Source of the DNA: Photobacterium angustum
Lineage (GTDB): Bacteria > Pseudomonadota > Gammaproteobacteria > Enterobacterales > Vibrionaceae
DNA: 64,000 nt
Assembly: GCF_003026365.1 (NCBI RefSeq)
Contig: NZ_PYOM01000006.1
Location: forward strand, 1 to 64,000
Direction: 5' to 3'
Position 1 is the stretch's first letter; every line of letters begins with the position of its first letter. This document shows, piece by piece, positions 1 through 11,484 of this stretch. The notes under the pieces are model-generated. The model made no database searches, was not told the DNA's origin, and saw only the letters and a program-made list of their open reading frames with translations. The position numbers were made by a program, and so were the translations under genes.

Positions 1-2
1 CA

Positions 3-2780
<2,778 letters not shown>

Positions 2781-2786
2781 CCTTCA

Positions 2787-2818
2787 AGGGCTCACTCTGC
2801 GCTAGGGTGAGCCCTTTC
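2787..2818 (+). terminator. Rho-independent terminator after the first chitinase
   Basis: AGGGCTCAC and GTGAGCCCT form a 9-bp stem starting 7 bases after the stop codon, followed by TTCTC. The U-tract is short. Confidence 0.75.
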
Positions 2819-2914
2819 TCAATAAACACCTTTTCATATTATTACAGTGCGCATGTAGCTGTGATAAGGACAAACACATCTAGTTATTAATTTAAGGAAT
2901 ATAAGAGGGATCTT

Positions 2915-4597
2915 ATGAAATTAAAACTACTTACCATTTCCACCTTATTCGCATTAAGTGCTTCGGCATTTAGTGCTGAGATTTACGATCATACATCTAC
3001 CTATCAGGCGGGCGAACAAGTGACATTTAATGGTCACCTTTATGAAGCCAAGTGGTGGGTTGCAGCAGGAGATGCACCGAACAAGAAAGTTGACCATGAA
3101 TGGGAAAGTCCATGGAAACTGATTGCTGAAGGTGATGGTGTGACGCCACCACCGACTCCGGAACCAGATCCAACCCCTGAACCGGGGCCTGATATTTCTG
3201 GAGATTATGAACCGTATGTTGCGGGTAAAGCCTATAAAGCTGGTGACGTTGTTATAAACGATAACCAGTTGTATCGCTGTAAAGAAGGGCCAACCGCACC
3301 GTGGTGTTCAGGTGCGGCATGGGCGTATGAGCCGGGTAAAGGAACGGCATGGTTTGATGCTTGGAAAGCGATTTCGGAAGATGAAGTCGAACCGAACCCA
3401 AATCCGACACCAGAACCAACCCCAGATCCTGATCCGACACCGAATCCCGATCCCACTCCAAACCCTGATGGCTACACGGTGACGCAAGCACAGCTTGATG
3501 CGAAAGAAGCAGAGCTAACCAGTGATCCGCTATTAGAACAAGTTAAGCAGTCAATTCGTACCCGTGATAATACGATTGTTGAAGCTATTATGCCGGGTGC
3601 TAGTAACAACCCAGAAAACGTTAAGCGTGTAGAACACCTCATCGATGCTCATACTTGGGAATACTTATTCCCTAAGCGTGCACCTGAATACACTTATCGT
3701 CATTTTCTGCAAGCGGTGGGTAAATTCCCTGCATTTTGTGGTGAGTATAATGATGGTCGAGATTCTGATGCGATCTGTCGCAAATCATTGGCAACCATTT
3801 TCGCTCACTTTGCCCAAGAAACGGGAGGGCATACAGCGCATTGGGATGTACCTGAATGGCGCCAAGCCTTAGTTCATGTGCGTGAAATGGGCTGGGATGA
3901 AACCATGCGAGGGGGATATAACGGTGAGTGTAATCCAGAGATCTGGCAAGGTAAGCGTTGGCCTTGTGGTACGTTTGAAAATGGAGAATTCAAATCATAC
4001 TTTGGCCGTGGTGCGAAACAGTTAAGTTATAACTACAACTATGGTCCGTTTTCTGAAGCCATGTTTGGCACGGTGAGAACCTTGCTTGATAAGCCCGAAA
4101 TGGTGGCGGATACATGGTTGAACTTAGCTTCTGCACTATTTTTCTTTGTTTACCCTCAACCACCAAAACCTTCAATGTTGCATGTCATTGATGGCACTTG
4201 GCAGCCCAATGAGCAGGACAAAAAAGATGGTTTAGTGCCGGGATTCGGAGTGACAACGCAGATCATCAATGGTGGTGTGGAATGTGGTGGTGCAACGGAA
4301 ATTCAGCAATCTTTAAATCGTATTGATTATTACGAAAACTTTACGCAGTTCCTACATGTACCGATTGCACCTGATGAAGTACTGGGTTGTAAAAATATGA
4401 AGCAATTCTCTGAAGCAGGGGCAGGGGCGACACTGACGTACTGGGAGCAAGACTGGGGCTGGTCATCAGAAACGCCAGATGGAAAATCGTATGCTTGTAA
4501 GCTGGTCGGTTACCAAACACCTTATTCAGCACTAAAACAAGGTGACTACACCTTGTGTGTCAAGGAGCATTTCCCTGACATTAATATTGTTGACTAA
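2915..4597 (+). CDS. Secreted GH19 chitinase with two chitin-binding modules
   Basis: Extracellular chitinase of glycoside hydrolase family 19 (class I/IV type, inverting mechanism), complementing the GH18 enzyme upstream. The start ATG is preceded by an AGAGGGA ribosome site. Signal peptide about 1-20 (ends ASAFSA). CBM5/12 modules at about 22-72 and 95-150 are joined by Pro/Glu/Thr and Pro/Asn/Asp linkers; the GH19 catalytic domain fills about 195-560. The probable catalytic acid is Glu302 in HFAQETGGH, the position of the family's HETT-type glutamate, and YFGRGAKQLSYNYNYG is the conserved substrate-cleft segment. Several paired cysteines suit an exported protein. Neighbours on both sides end in terminators, so it is probably monocistronic. 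Confidence 0.93.
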   Translation: MKLKLLTISTLFALSASAFSAEIYDHTSTYQAGEQVTFNGHLYEAKWWVAAGDAPNKKVDHEWESPWKLIAEGDGVTPPPTPEPDPTPEPGPDISGDYEPYVAGKAYKAGDVVINDNQLYRCKEGPTAPWCSGAAWAYEPGKGTAWFDAWKAISEDEVEPNPNPTPEPTPDPDPTPNPDPTPNPDGYTVTQAQLDAKEAELTSDPLLEQVKQSIRTRDNTIVEAIMPGASNNPENVKRVEHLIDAHTWEYLFPKRAPEYTYRHFLQAVGKFPAFCGEYNDGRDSDAICRKSLATIFAHFAQETGGHTAHWDVPEWRQALVHVREMGWDETMRGGYNGECNPEIWQGKRWPCGTFENGEFKSYFGRGAKQLSYNYNYGPFSEAMFGTVRTLLDKPEMVADTWLNLASALFFFVYPQPPKPSMLHVIDGTWQPNEQDKKDGLVPGFGVTTQIINGGVECGGATEIQQSLNRIDYYENFTQFLHVPIAPDEVLGCKNMKQFSEAGAGATLTYWEQDWGWSSETPDGKSYACKLVGYQTPYSALKQGDYTLCVKEHFPDINIVD

Positions 4598-4662
4598 TGG
4601 AGATAAATATTCGACAAATAACACTATTAAAAAACAGGTTAAGTAGCTAAATTTTAATTTTA

Positions 4663-4698
4663 AACGAACTCATTTTTAAGTTGAGTTCGTTTTTTTTT
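4663..4698 (+). terminator. Rho-independent terminator after the GH19 chitinase
   Basis: AACGAACTCA and TGAGTTCGTT pair over 10 bp with a 9-nt loop and run into a stretch of T. A strong intrinsic terminator. Confidence 0.9.
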
Positions 4699-4782
4699 AA
4701 AGAAAAATTGGCGCTTATATTCGCTCTTATAATGGCAGTAAGCAGCGATTTTTTACTTTCCAATCCTAGTTTTCAATAGGTT

Positions 4783-4804
4783 AAGTGTGACTCTTGTCAC
4801 TCTT
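4783..4804. promoter_or_regulatory. Possible CRP site (or small hairpin)
   Basis: TGTGA-N6-TCACT inside AAGTGTGACTCTTGTCAC resembles the CRP consensus TGTGA-N6-TCACA. The same bases can form a 5-bp hairpin GTGAC/GTCAC followed by TCTTTTTT, so a weak terminator is the alternative. It lies roughly 110 bases before the -10 element of the small ORF, which is far for simple activation. Confidence 0.35.
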
Positions 4805-4902
4805 TTTTAAATAAATATAAGGTTAAAATGAAAACTTATTCGCATTAGTTAATCTAATGCTAATTTGGTATTTTTCTCGTTTTTAAATTAAGTCTGCCTG
4901 AT

Positions 4903-4908
4903 TATAAT
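4903..4908 (+). promoter_or_regulatory. Promoter -10 element of the small ORF
   Basis: A perfect TATAAT. The best -35 at 17-bp spacing (TTTTTA, 4880-4885) is poor, so an activator may be required. Transcription would begin near 4915 and leave a leader of about 85 bases before the ORF at 5000. Confidence 0.4.
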
Positions 4909-4999
4909 TCCCCACATAGCAACAAGGTCGAAGCTTATAAAACCTGACTTTGTGTGCTGTTTTAACTTTCTTAATACTTAATTTTCTGAGGAATTAACC

Positions 5000-5083
5000 A
5001 TGTCTACAATCATGAATAAAATTATCAAACTATACGTACCTGTTTTCTCACCAATGTACAAAAGCAACAACATGGTGAAATAA
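5000..5083 (+). CDS. Putative 27-residue small protein or sRNA-borne ORF
   Basis: ATG is preceded by a GAGGAA ribosome site 7 bases upstream; the 27 codons encode a basic, mildly amphipathic peptide beginning MSTIMNKIIKLYVP. A -10 element lies about 90 bases upstream and a strong terminator begins 33 bases after the stop, so this is a complete, self-contained transcription unit of roughly 230 nt. I recognise no family. It could equally be a small regulatory RNA that happens to carry a translated ORF. No other gene explains the promoter-like and terminator signals around it. Confidence 0.5.
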   Translation: MSTIMNKIIKLYVPVFSPMYKSNNMVK

Positions 5084-5115
5084 TTTGATAGGACTATTAG
5101 TAAATAACAATACTT

Positions 5116-5149
5116 AAAGGGCTTTGAAGATGAATTCAAAGCCCTTTTT
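5116..5149. terminator. Terminator of the small ORF, possibly bidirectional
   Basis: AAAGGGCTTTGAA pairs with TTCAAAGCCCTTT over 13 bp with a 6-nt loop and runs into TTTTT on the plus strand. It stands between the small ORF and the convergent phytase remnant and could serve both. Confidence 0.85.
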
Positions 5150-5156
5150 ATATTAA

Positions 5157-5585
5157 TTATTTATTCAATGCGTTGGCGATGTCACGCCAGTCTGCAATTT
5201 TGAAGTTTTGATTTTGATCGTCATACGAGGCATCAACGTTATAGCCATCTTGAACAAGGAATAATCCTTTCGGGAAACGATCACTAATAGTGGTAGAAAC
5301 AGCATGAATACCATCGGTTTCACTTGCACCATCTAAGCCATTATCATCATCGGCGGTGAGTGCAAAGCTGCCTTTGTATTGGTAGTTATTATCAAGATCG
5401 TAAACAGCATAAGTGTGGTTACCTTGGCTTGATATAATCAGTTCATTCACCGTACCGTCGTTGTAAATTGTTAGCCCTTCTGCGTCTGCAACAATCTGTT
5501 TGCCATCTATTTCAATAATGAATTCTCTGTCAGTTGAGCCTGCTTCACATTTGCCTAGAATTGGCGGTGGGTCTCTCAAGTTCAA
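5157..5585 (-). pseudogene. C-terminal remnant of a beta-propeller phytase
   Basis: The minus-strand frame of about 142 codons reads like the last third of a beta-propeller (alkaline, calcium-dependent) 3-phytase: ADAEGLTIY, then ISSQGNHTYAVYDL, then KGLFLVQDGYN, then NQNFKIADWRDIANAL. Intact enzymes need six propeller blades (roughly 350 residues or more); here only the last blades remain. Upstream bases (5586-5903) show no continuation in any frame, no signal peptide and no convincing ribosome site, so the gene has lost its 5' part. The remaining frame is open and ends at a normal stop, pointing to a fairly recent deletion. A very short independent protein is the less likely alternative. 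Confidence 0.7.
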
Positions 5586-5903
5586 TGAATATTACAGATG
5601 ATAAGTCTGTATTTTTCAGGATTCTATCGGCTTAACGTAATTGATTAAGCTCTTATTAAATATTCAGATGACACAATAAAAGTGTGTCATTATTTAATTT
5701 AACTTTATGGTAAAAAGTGCGAGCGTACTTTTAATCTTTCGATGTAAATAGCACCAAAAGCTTTTCTGTATGAGTATTTACGATGAGCTTTTTTTAGTCA
5801 AAGTAGAGATGGATTTACCGCTACTCGATAAAACTTGGTTCAATAGTGACAAAGAGGGAGCCACACTTTAGAACCTTTAATAAATGTCAGGAATTCAAAC
5901 AGT
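5586..5903. other. Non-coding region left of the Ig-like lipoprotein
   Basis: 318 bases with no gene. It should contain the missing 5' end of the phytase gene but shows no recognisable remains. The ribosome site CAGGA of the next gene is at 5888-5892. Confidence 0.5.
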
Positions 5904-7946
5904 ATGAAGATCTACCCTCTAATTATAGTTTTCCTATGCGCAATAAGCCTTCAGGGCTGCGGAGGAGGAGGTGGCGGAGGCTCAAGTACCCCTATACCTC
6001 CTTCCCCAGAACCAGCGCCTTCTAAAATCACTCATTTAGATTTAGAACGGACATCGACGCCTGTGGTTTTAGGTGATGGAGACATAGTTTATGGTGAACA
6101 AATTACTTTTGCACTATGGGCTCAAGTCAGCGATGGTAACTCCCGTCATGTGGTCGATAATGTTGTTTGGTCTATCTCAGACCCTTCGCTTCTAGCTCCT
6201 ACAAAAAAAGATGGGAGGGTAGTGTTCGGTAGTTTTACGGCATCTACAACGGCAAAAAATGGTGGAAAAGTCACATTGACAGCGACCGTGACAAATCCGG
6301 ATGGTACGACGGTTGAAACCCATGTAATTCTAAACGTTATAGAGCTCGAACCTTTTAATATTGATATTATCAAAATGAATGATACTTCTGTAGATTCTGA
6401 AGATGATGTACCAGAGGGCTTTAAGAGTTCTGTTATGGCTAGGATCCAATGGAATAATGGCGTTTACACAACAGACAAAACTAAAGTGGAATGGGTGTTG
6501 ACGGGATCGGCGTTTAAAAAAGCTGATAACACAAAAAGCGAGCATGGTTTTACTTATGAACCCCAAGACTCAGACAATACCCAAATAGGAGATACATCGG
6601 AATTGACAGCGAGTTTTCGAGGTGTGACTAGTGACTCCTTAACGTTGAGAGTCGCTAGCCCTACTTTAAAGAAAATTGTTATTGCTGCTAGTAGTCCCAA
6701 TATTGGAAGAGACGTTGATTTACCCACTCGCACTGACTTATCCACCTCGGTACCTCGTGGACTAACTGTGTCATTTAGTGCGAGGGCTTTTTTTGATGGT
6801 GATTGGTCTGACAGAGATGTTACAGATCAAGTGAAATGGGAATCTACTAATTCTAAGGATTTTGTGGAAAACAAAAATGCTTTCCATGCGGTTGGTAATC
6901 CAACTAAACAAACGGACATCACGGCTCACCTCGATAGATACCCAGAAATTAAATCTAATTCTTATAATCTTAAAATAACAAACGCTCAGTTAACGAAGAT
7001 AAAAGTCGATTTAAAACAAGGTGATAGCGAAGATGTTCCGCGATATATAAGCCGTACGTTAAAGGTCACGGGTACATTTAAAGGGGATGATACTGATGGT
7101 AATGCACAAAGTTTTGAGGAAGATATATCCGGTTCGGTAAAGTGCGCAAGTAGTTATGGCGACGTCTTTACGAACATTGATGAAGATACACCAACCCGTT
7201 TTCGAGCTGTCGGTGATCCCAATCAGTTTAGTATTATTACATGCCATCTACCGTCGTCTGAAATGAAAGGTAGCATTGAGTTAACTGTTGGTCCTGAAGA
7301 TGTTACTAATGTGGAGGTTAAGGCTGATTATTTGCTAGATGTACCTAAAGGTCAGGAGCGATCTTTTAAGGTTCTTGCGAAATATCATGATGATAGTGAT
7401 AAACTTCAGACGGAAGATGTCACTAATAATGCAGCGATAACTGCGATACCAGATGATTATAATTGGAGTTGGTGGGAGGGGCACAAAGTTGTAGCTGTTG
7501 GTGCTATCGGAAGCAAAACATCGGTTAGTGCTAGTTATCTCGGTATAGGTTCTTCCAACAACCTCACATTAACAATTAAAGAGGCGGAGGCCAGCCAAAT
7601 TCCATATAACAATCTGTTATATATTGCACCACCTGGTCAATTAAAGACTTGGTCTGAGGCTAAGGATTATTGTAAAAAAGCCGGTGGAAGGCTTCCAACA
7701 GTGGATGAGTTGGAGACTCTCTCGACTTTGCATGTCGGTCCCAATTATGGTTGGCCTTATAACAAAGATGCTAATGGTTATAATGGGAAAGATGAGGGGG
7801 GTATGTATTGGAGTAGTGAAGTGGATAAGTCTCAAGATATCCCTCTTTATACAGCTGTGAACATTGCGACCGGAGCTAAAGGCGCAGGATATGACGGAGG
7901 ACATGGCAATGATGTTAAGTACTCAGTCACTTGTGTGGAGCCCTAA
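5904..7946 (+). CDS. Ig-like repeat lipoprotein with C-terminal Lcl/DUF1566-like domain
   Basis: Predicted exported lipoprotein of 680 residues. The N-terminus carries a lipobox (ISLQGC, Cys19) followed by seven glycines and a Pro-rich spacer, a common surface-lipoprotein layout. The body has about five bacterial Ig-like (Big2-type) repeats, recognisable by recurring VPRG/VPKG entry loops, DVT(D/N)xxxW/A strands and closing LTLxV-type strands. The last 100 residues (LKTWSEAKDYCKKAGGRLPT ... MYWSSEV ... VTCVEP) match the small Lcl/DUF1566 domain found at the tips of intimin-like and other surface proteins. An adhesion or surface-binding role is inferred. It is monocistronic, with a terminator downstream. 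No ligand can be predicted. Confidence 0.75.
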   Translation: MKIYPLIIVFLCAISLQGCGGGGGGGSSTPIPPSPEPAPSKITHLDLERTSTPVVLGDGDIVYGEQITFALWAQVSDGNSRHVVDNVVWSISDPSLLAPTKKDGRVVFGSFTASTTAKNGGKVTLTATVTNPDGTTVETHVILNVIELEPFNIDIIKMNDTSVDSEDDVPEGFKSSVMARIQWNNGVYTTDKTKVEWVLTGSAFKKADNTKSEHGFTYEPQDSDNTQIGDTSELTASFRGVTSDSLTLRVASPTLKKIVIAASSPNIGRDVDLPTRTDLSTSVPRGLTVSFSARAFFDGDWSDRDVTDQVKWESTNSKDFVENKNAFHAVGNPTKQTDITAHLDRYPEIKSNSYNLKITNAQLTKIKVDLKQGDSEDVPRYISRTLKVTGTFKGDDTDGNAQSFEEDISGSVKCASSYGDVFTNIDEDTPTRFRAVGDPNQFSIITCHLPSSEMKGSIELTVGPEDVTNVEVKADYLLDVPKGQERSFKVLAKYHDDSDKLQTEDVTNNAAITAIPDDYNWSWWEGHKVVAVGAIGSKTSVSASYLGIGSSNNLTLTIKEAEASQIPYNNLLYIAPPGQLKTWSEAKDYCKKAGGRLPTVDELETLSTLHVGPNYGWPYNKDANGYNGKDEGGMYWSSEVDKSQDIPLYTAVNIATGAKGAGYDGGHGNDVKYSVTCVEP

Positions 7947-8028
7947 GTTACTTATTCATAGCCTTTAAGTTAATGCGTATAAGATTTCTACATGACTCTC
8001 AGTTGTGTATATAGCTTAACAGCTAAAT

Positions 8029-8054
8029 GACCGCCCACTGTGGCGGTCTTTTTT
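8029..8054 (+). terminator. Rho-independent terminator after the lipoprotein gene
   Basis: GACCGCC and GGCGGTC form a 7-bp GC-rich stem with a 6-nt loop, then TTTTTT. Confidence 0.85.
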
Positions 8055-8422
8055 GTTTTAAAAAATACGTTATGTAGCAATTATCGCCGTGCAATCCGGC
8101 GTTGGAAGACAAGTTAAACAATCAAATTATATATAATGCTAAATAATATAGATTACGGTGTATTAATTTCACGACAAATTAAATATAAGCATTAATTAAC
8201 AATCATCAATATTGATAATTAAGATTTCATTATCAATTAAATTAATCATTTTAAAAAAGTGAGTTTGTTTTCTATAAATTTAATATCTTTTTGATATTCA
8301 ATTAAAAAATAAAATAGAGAAAATTTATATGTTATTTAATGCTCATACATTTAGTAATAATAAATTGTCATTAATTAATTAATACTGCTTCTTTCAGATA
8401 TATTCGAACTATTAAAAATAAA
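8055..8422. other. Very AT-rich gene-free stretch
   Basis: About 370 bases, almost all A/T. A small hairpin CGCCG/CGGCG lies near 8086-8102. No ORF or RNA gene recognised. Confidence 0.5.
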
Positions 8423-8444
8423 GAAATGTTATAACATAACAATC
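8423..8444. promoter_or_regulatory. Zur-type operator
   Basis: GAAATGTTATAACATAACA matches the left half of the gamma-proteobacterial Zur box (GAAATGTTATANTATAACATTTC) and contains a perfect TGTTAT-N3-ATAACA inverted repeat at 8427-8441. It lies about 50 bases before the transporter operon, so repression by Zn-Zur is expected. Confidence 0.7.
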
Positions 8445-8492
8445 CTGAGTTATTCACTCGGGATTAATAATGTCATGATTAGGAATAGATCG

Positions 8493-9383
8493 ATGAAAAA
8501 GAAGTCTTCATTTGTAGCATTGATGACAACGCTGTGCGTCTTGTTTTCAGTATCAAAAGCAATGGCTGCAGAAGCGCCTATTGATGTAACAGTAAGTATT
8601 GCCCCACAAAAGTATTTTGTGAAAGAAATTGGCGGTCAAAATGTTGATGTCAATGTAATGGTGCCAGCGGGTGCTGAGCCAGATGATTACGAGCCAACAC
8701 CAAACCAAGTTGTGTTACTTAACAAGAGTAAACTTTACTTTTCTATCGGTGTGCCATTTGAAAAAAGCTGGTTAAACAAATTCAAAAGCTCAGCAAAAGA
8801 TCTAACGATTGTTGATACCCAGCAAGGCATTGAGCGTATGCCAATGGCTTATAACGACGATGGTGAGCGTATTCCTGCAACATCAGGCATTAAAGACCCA
8901 CACATTTGGTTATCGCCAGCACTTGTGCGCATTCAAGCAATGAACATTCGTGATGCATTAATTAAGGTTGATCCTCAGCATCAGCAAGAATATCGCGAAA
9001 ATTACCTGAAGTTCTCTAAAAAGATCAATCAAATTGATGATGCTCTAATTGCTATTACGGCGAAGATCCCAGCAGCACACAATCAATTTATGACTTACCA
9101 CCCAGCGTGGGGTTACTTCGCGACAGATTACGGCTTACGTCAGCTTCCTATCCAAGATGAAGGTAAAGAAGCCAGTGCTCAACGTCTAAAATCACTGATT
9201 GATACAGCAAAGAAACAGCACATTAAAGTTATCTTTATTGAGCCGCAATTCTCGAAAGAGCAAGCAAAAGTTATTGCGAATGCAATTGGCGGCAAAGTGG
9301 TAGCAATTAACCCACTTGCAGAAGATTGGGGTAATAACTTGCTAACTGTTGCGAACGCGTTTGAATCTAACGTGAATCACTAA
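8493..9383 (+). CDS. Metal (zinc) ABC transporter solute-binding protein, ZnuA family
   Basis: Periplasmic metal-binding protein of a cluster A-I ABC importer. The frame opens at 8475, but the ATG at 8493 has an AGGA site 8 bases upstream and begins a typical signal peptide (MKKKSSFVAL... ending KAMA). The product has 296 residues. Visible ligands are the His of DPHIWLSP, the His of YHPAWGYF and the Glu of IEPQF. The first ligand, normally a His in a GxxPHxYEPTP motif, is replaced: the segment reads AEPDDYEPTP. No His-rich loop is present. The Zur box upstream argues for zinc; the altered ligand set leaves manganese or another metal possible. It is co-transcribed with the ATPase and permease downstream. 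Confidence 0.82.
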   Translation: MKKKSSFVALMTTLCVLFSVSKAMAAEAPIDVTVSIAPQKYFVKEIGGQNVDVNVMVPAGAEPDDYEPTPNQVVLLNKSKLYFSIGVPFEKSWLNKFKSSAKDLTIVDTQQGIERMPMAYNDDGERIPATSGIKDPHIWLSPALVRIQAMNIRDALIKVDPQHQQEYRENYLKFSKKINQIDDALIAITAKIPAAHNQFMTYHPAWGYFATDYGLRQLPIQDEGKEASAQRLKSLIDTAKKQHIKVIFIEPQFSKEQAKVIANAIGGKVVAINPLAEDWGNNLLTVANAFESNVNH

Positions 9384-9393
9384 GAGTTAATAA

Positions 9394-10152
9394 ATGAAAA
9401 AGATTGTAGATGTACAGAATGTCAGTTTTGCTTATAAGAACCATCAAGCATTAATTGACATAAACTTCGAGCTTTACGAAGGTCAACGTTGTGCATTACT
9501 TGGACCCAATGGCGGTGGTAAAACGACATTAGTCAAACTACTACTGGGTATATTATCGGGTTATCAGGGCAATCTAGCACTGTTTGGCGACCATCCCGGT
9601 CGCCATCCAGCGCTTATTGGGTATGTTCCTCAACAATATAAATTGAATCCAATATTACCTGTCACCGTAAAAGACGTTGTATTAATGGGGGCAAATGCTG
9701 CGCAGCTAAAAGATAAGAAATTGCTGTCAGCCTTATTAACCCAAGCATTACAACAAATGCATATCGAGCATATAGAGAATACGCTGTTTAAAGATCTTTC
9801 AGGCGGACAGCGTCAACGTGTGTTAGTAGCTAGAGCGTTAATTGCTCAACCTAAGTTATTAATACTTGATGAGCCAACCAGTAATGTTGATCCAAGCATG
9901 ACAGCACAGTTTTTTGCCTTGTTATCAGCGCTGCCCAAAGATGTTGCGGTATTGGTGGTAAGTCATGACATGAGTATTTTAGAGTATCAGATTGATGTGA
10001 TTTTAGGGCTAAACCAAACTATGAAAGTGCAGCAGAGTAAGGCATTAACGTCTGATATGTTGCAACACTTATACGGCGTGAACAGCCATTTTATTAAAGA
10101 TCTTGTTCAGTCAACCACATCCAATAACGAACCAAGTCCTGCTTTAGTATGA
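9394..10152 (+). CDS. Metal ABC transporter ATP-binding protein, ZnuC family
   Basis: Cytoplasmic ATPase of 252 residues energising the metal importer. Walker A GPNGGGKTT is near residues 37-45, the signature LSGGQRQRV near 133-141, and Walker B LLILDEPTSNVD follows directly. Length and motifs fit ZnuC/MntB-type subunits. It starts 10 bases after the binding-protein stop and overlaps the permease by 4 bases (ATGA), indicating translational coupling within a three-gene operon. Confidence 0.88.
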   Translation: MKKIVDVQNVSFAYKNHQALIDINFELYEGQRCALLGPNGGGKTTLVKLLLGILSGYQGNLALFGDHPGRHPALIGYVPQQYKLNPILPVTVKDVVLMGANAAQLKDKKLLSALLTQALQQMHIEHIENTLFKDLSGGQRQRVLVARALIAQPKLLILDEPTSNVDPSMTAQFFALLSALPKDVAVLVVSHDMSILEYQIDVILGLNQTMKVQQSKALTSDMLQHLYGVNSHFIKDLVQSTTSNNEPSPALV

Positions 10153-10982
10153 TCGAGCTCTTACAATATAACTTTATTCAACATGCATTAATTGCAGCAG
10201 TGCTTGTTAGCATTGTTGCCGGCATTATTGGCGTATTAGTCGTAACCAATCGATTAGTATTTCTCTCAGGTGGTATTGTTCACACGGCATACGGTGGTGT
10301 GGGATTAGCTTTCTATGCAGGTACAGCGGTAATGCCAACAACCTTGGTATTTACTTCGATTAATGCTTTGTTATTAGGGGCGCTAAGTCAGCGTAAACTA
10401 GAGCAGTTAGATATTTTTATCGGTCTGATTTGGTCGTTAGGCATGGCAATCGGCATCATTTTAATGGCGTTAACACCGGGGTATGGGGCAGATTTAAGCA
10501 GTTACCTGTTTGGTAGCATTCTCACCGTTCCAGTCTCGACGTTATACCTAATGGGGGGCAGTGTCCTGATCATTGGTGCCTACACGATTTATAACTATCG
10601 TTCGCTAGTCTTGATGTCGTTTGATGCTGATTTTGCGCAGAGTAAAGGCGTAAAAGTAAAACGCATGTACTTATCATTATTAGTGCTGGTGGCAATTGCT
10701 AGCGTGATCTTAGTGAAAGTGGTGGGTATTGTACTGGTGATGGCGCTGTTAACTATGCCAGCGTATATGGCGGCTCAATATACAAAATCCATGTTATCCA
10801 TGATTTGTCACAGTATTTTATGGTGTCTTGGCTTTACGTTAACGGGGTTGATTTTCTCTTACCAGATGAATTTACCGTCAGGGGCAACCATTGTTGTTAC
10901 CGCGTCTATTTGTTTAGCGTTGCAACTGGGGCTTAGAGAAACCCTGAAATTCTTCAAAAAAGGCGCAGTTCAAGCCGCTTAA
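10149..10982 (+). CDS. Metal ABC transporter permease, ZnuB family
   Basis: Integral membrane subunit of 277 residues with seven to eight hydrophobic segments, typical of the ABC-3 (ZnuB/TroC) family. The conserved segment LLTMPAYMAAQ around 195-205 corresponds to the cytoplasmic coupling region (LLxxPAxxA). It begins inside the ATPase stop codon and is the last gene of the operon, followed by a long perfect hairpin. Confidence 0.88.
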   Translation: MIELLQYNFIQHALIAAVLVSIVAGIIGVLVVTNRLVFLSGGIVHTAYGGVGLAFYAGTAVMPTTLVFTSINALLLGALSQRKLEQLDIFIGLIWSLGMAIGIILMALTPGYGADLSSYLFGSILTVPVSTLYLMGGSVLIIGAYTIYNYRSLVLMSFDADFAQSKGVKVKRMYLSLLVLVAIASVILVKVVGIVLVMALLTMPAYMAAQYTKSMLSMICHSILWCLGFTLTGLIFSYQMNLPSGATIVVTASICLALQLGLRETLKFFKKGAVQAA

Positions 10983-10987
10983 TGGTC

Positions 10988-11030
10988 CAGCAAGTAGAAG
11001 CACTCCTTCTACTTGCTGCCTATTCTATCT
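10988..11030 (+). terminator. Long hairpin closing the metal-transport operon
   Basis: CAGCAAGTAGAAG pairs perfectly with CTTCTACTTGCTG (13 bp, 5-nt loop), starting 6 bases after the stop. The tail (CCTATTCTATCT) is a weak U-tract, so termination may be partial. Confidence 0.6.
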
Positions 11031-11484
11031 AGTGACGACTCTCTTCTTGTTATTCCCACGCGACCAACACTTTTTACATCCGTTGGTAGGCAGATTTTCT
11101 GCGTAATTGCACTGTAAATGTTACAAAGTGTAACGAGTAAATATTCGCAATTAGTATTACGTTATTGTTTTTAATTTCTTCAAGTTATTAGTCATCTGCT
11201 GATTTGATCTTCTTCGCGTCAAAAAAGTATCGTTGGTTATCAAAAAGCAATATTTTTCTGAAAGCAGATCTAAATTTTGAACGCTGTTCTATATTGGTGT
11301 CGCCAAAAAAATAACGATAGCTATGTCACAAATTTGAACCAATCAAAGACCGCTTCCGCGTGCCGTAATAACTTTCTGTTACATCTCGAAAAGTTGAAAT
11401 TATACAAGCTCCGTTATGCTCCACGCATCTTAGGCGCTCTTATTAAAGTACACGCCTATCCAATGTCGATTTATGAGTAATAAA
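11026..11484. other. Long 5' region of the second GH18 chitinase
   Basis: About 460 bases. A 67-codon frame (11277-11480) has no ribosome site and no recognisable sequence and is discounted. The chitinase promoter and any chitin-responsive regulatory site must lie here, but I see no clear operator. Confidence 0.4.

Larger units (their letters stand above)
4699..4999. other. Intergenic region upstream of the 27-codon ORF
   Basis: About 300 bases without a gene. It holds a possible CRP site (4783-4804) and a good -10 hexamer (4903-4908). Nothing else recognisable was found. Confidence 0.5.

Noticed and set aside
11277..11480. 67-codon frame overlapping the start of the second GH18 chitinase
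   Set aside because: No ribosome site, no recognisable sequence, and it runs through what must be the chitinase promoter region.
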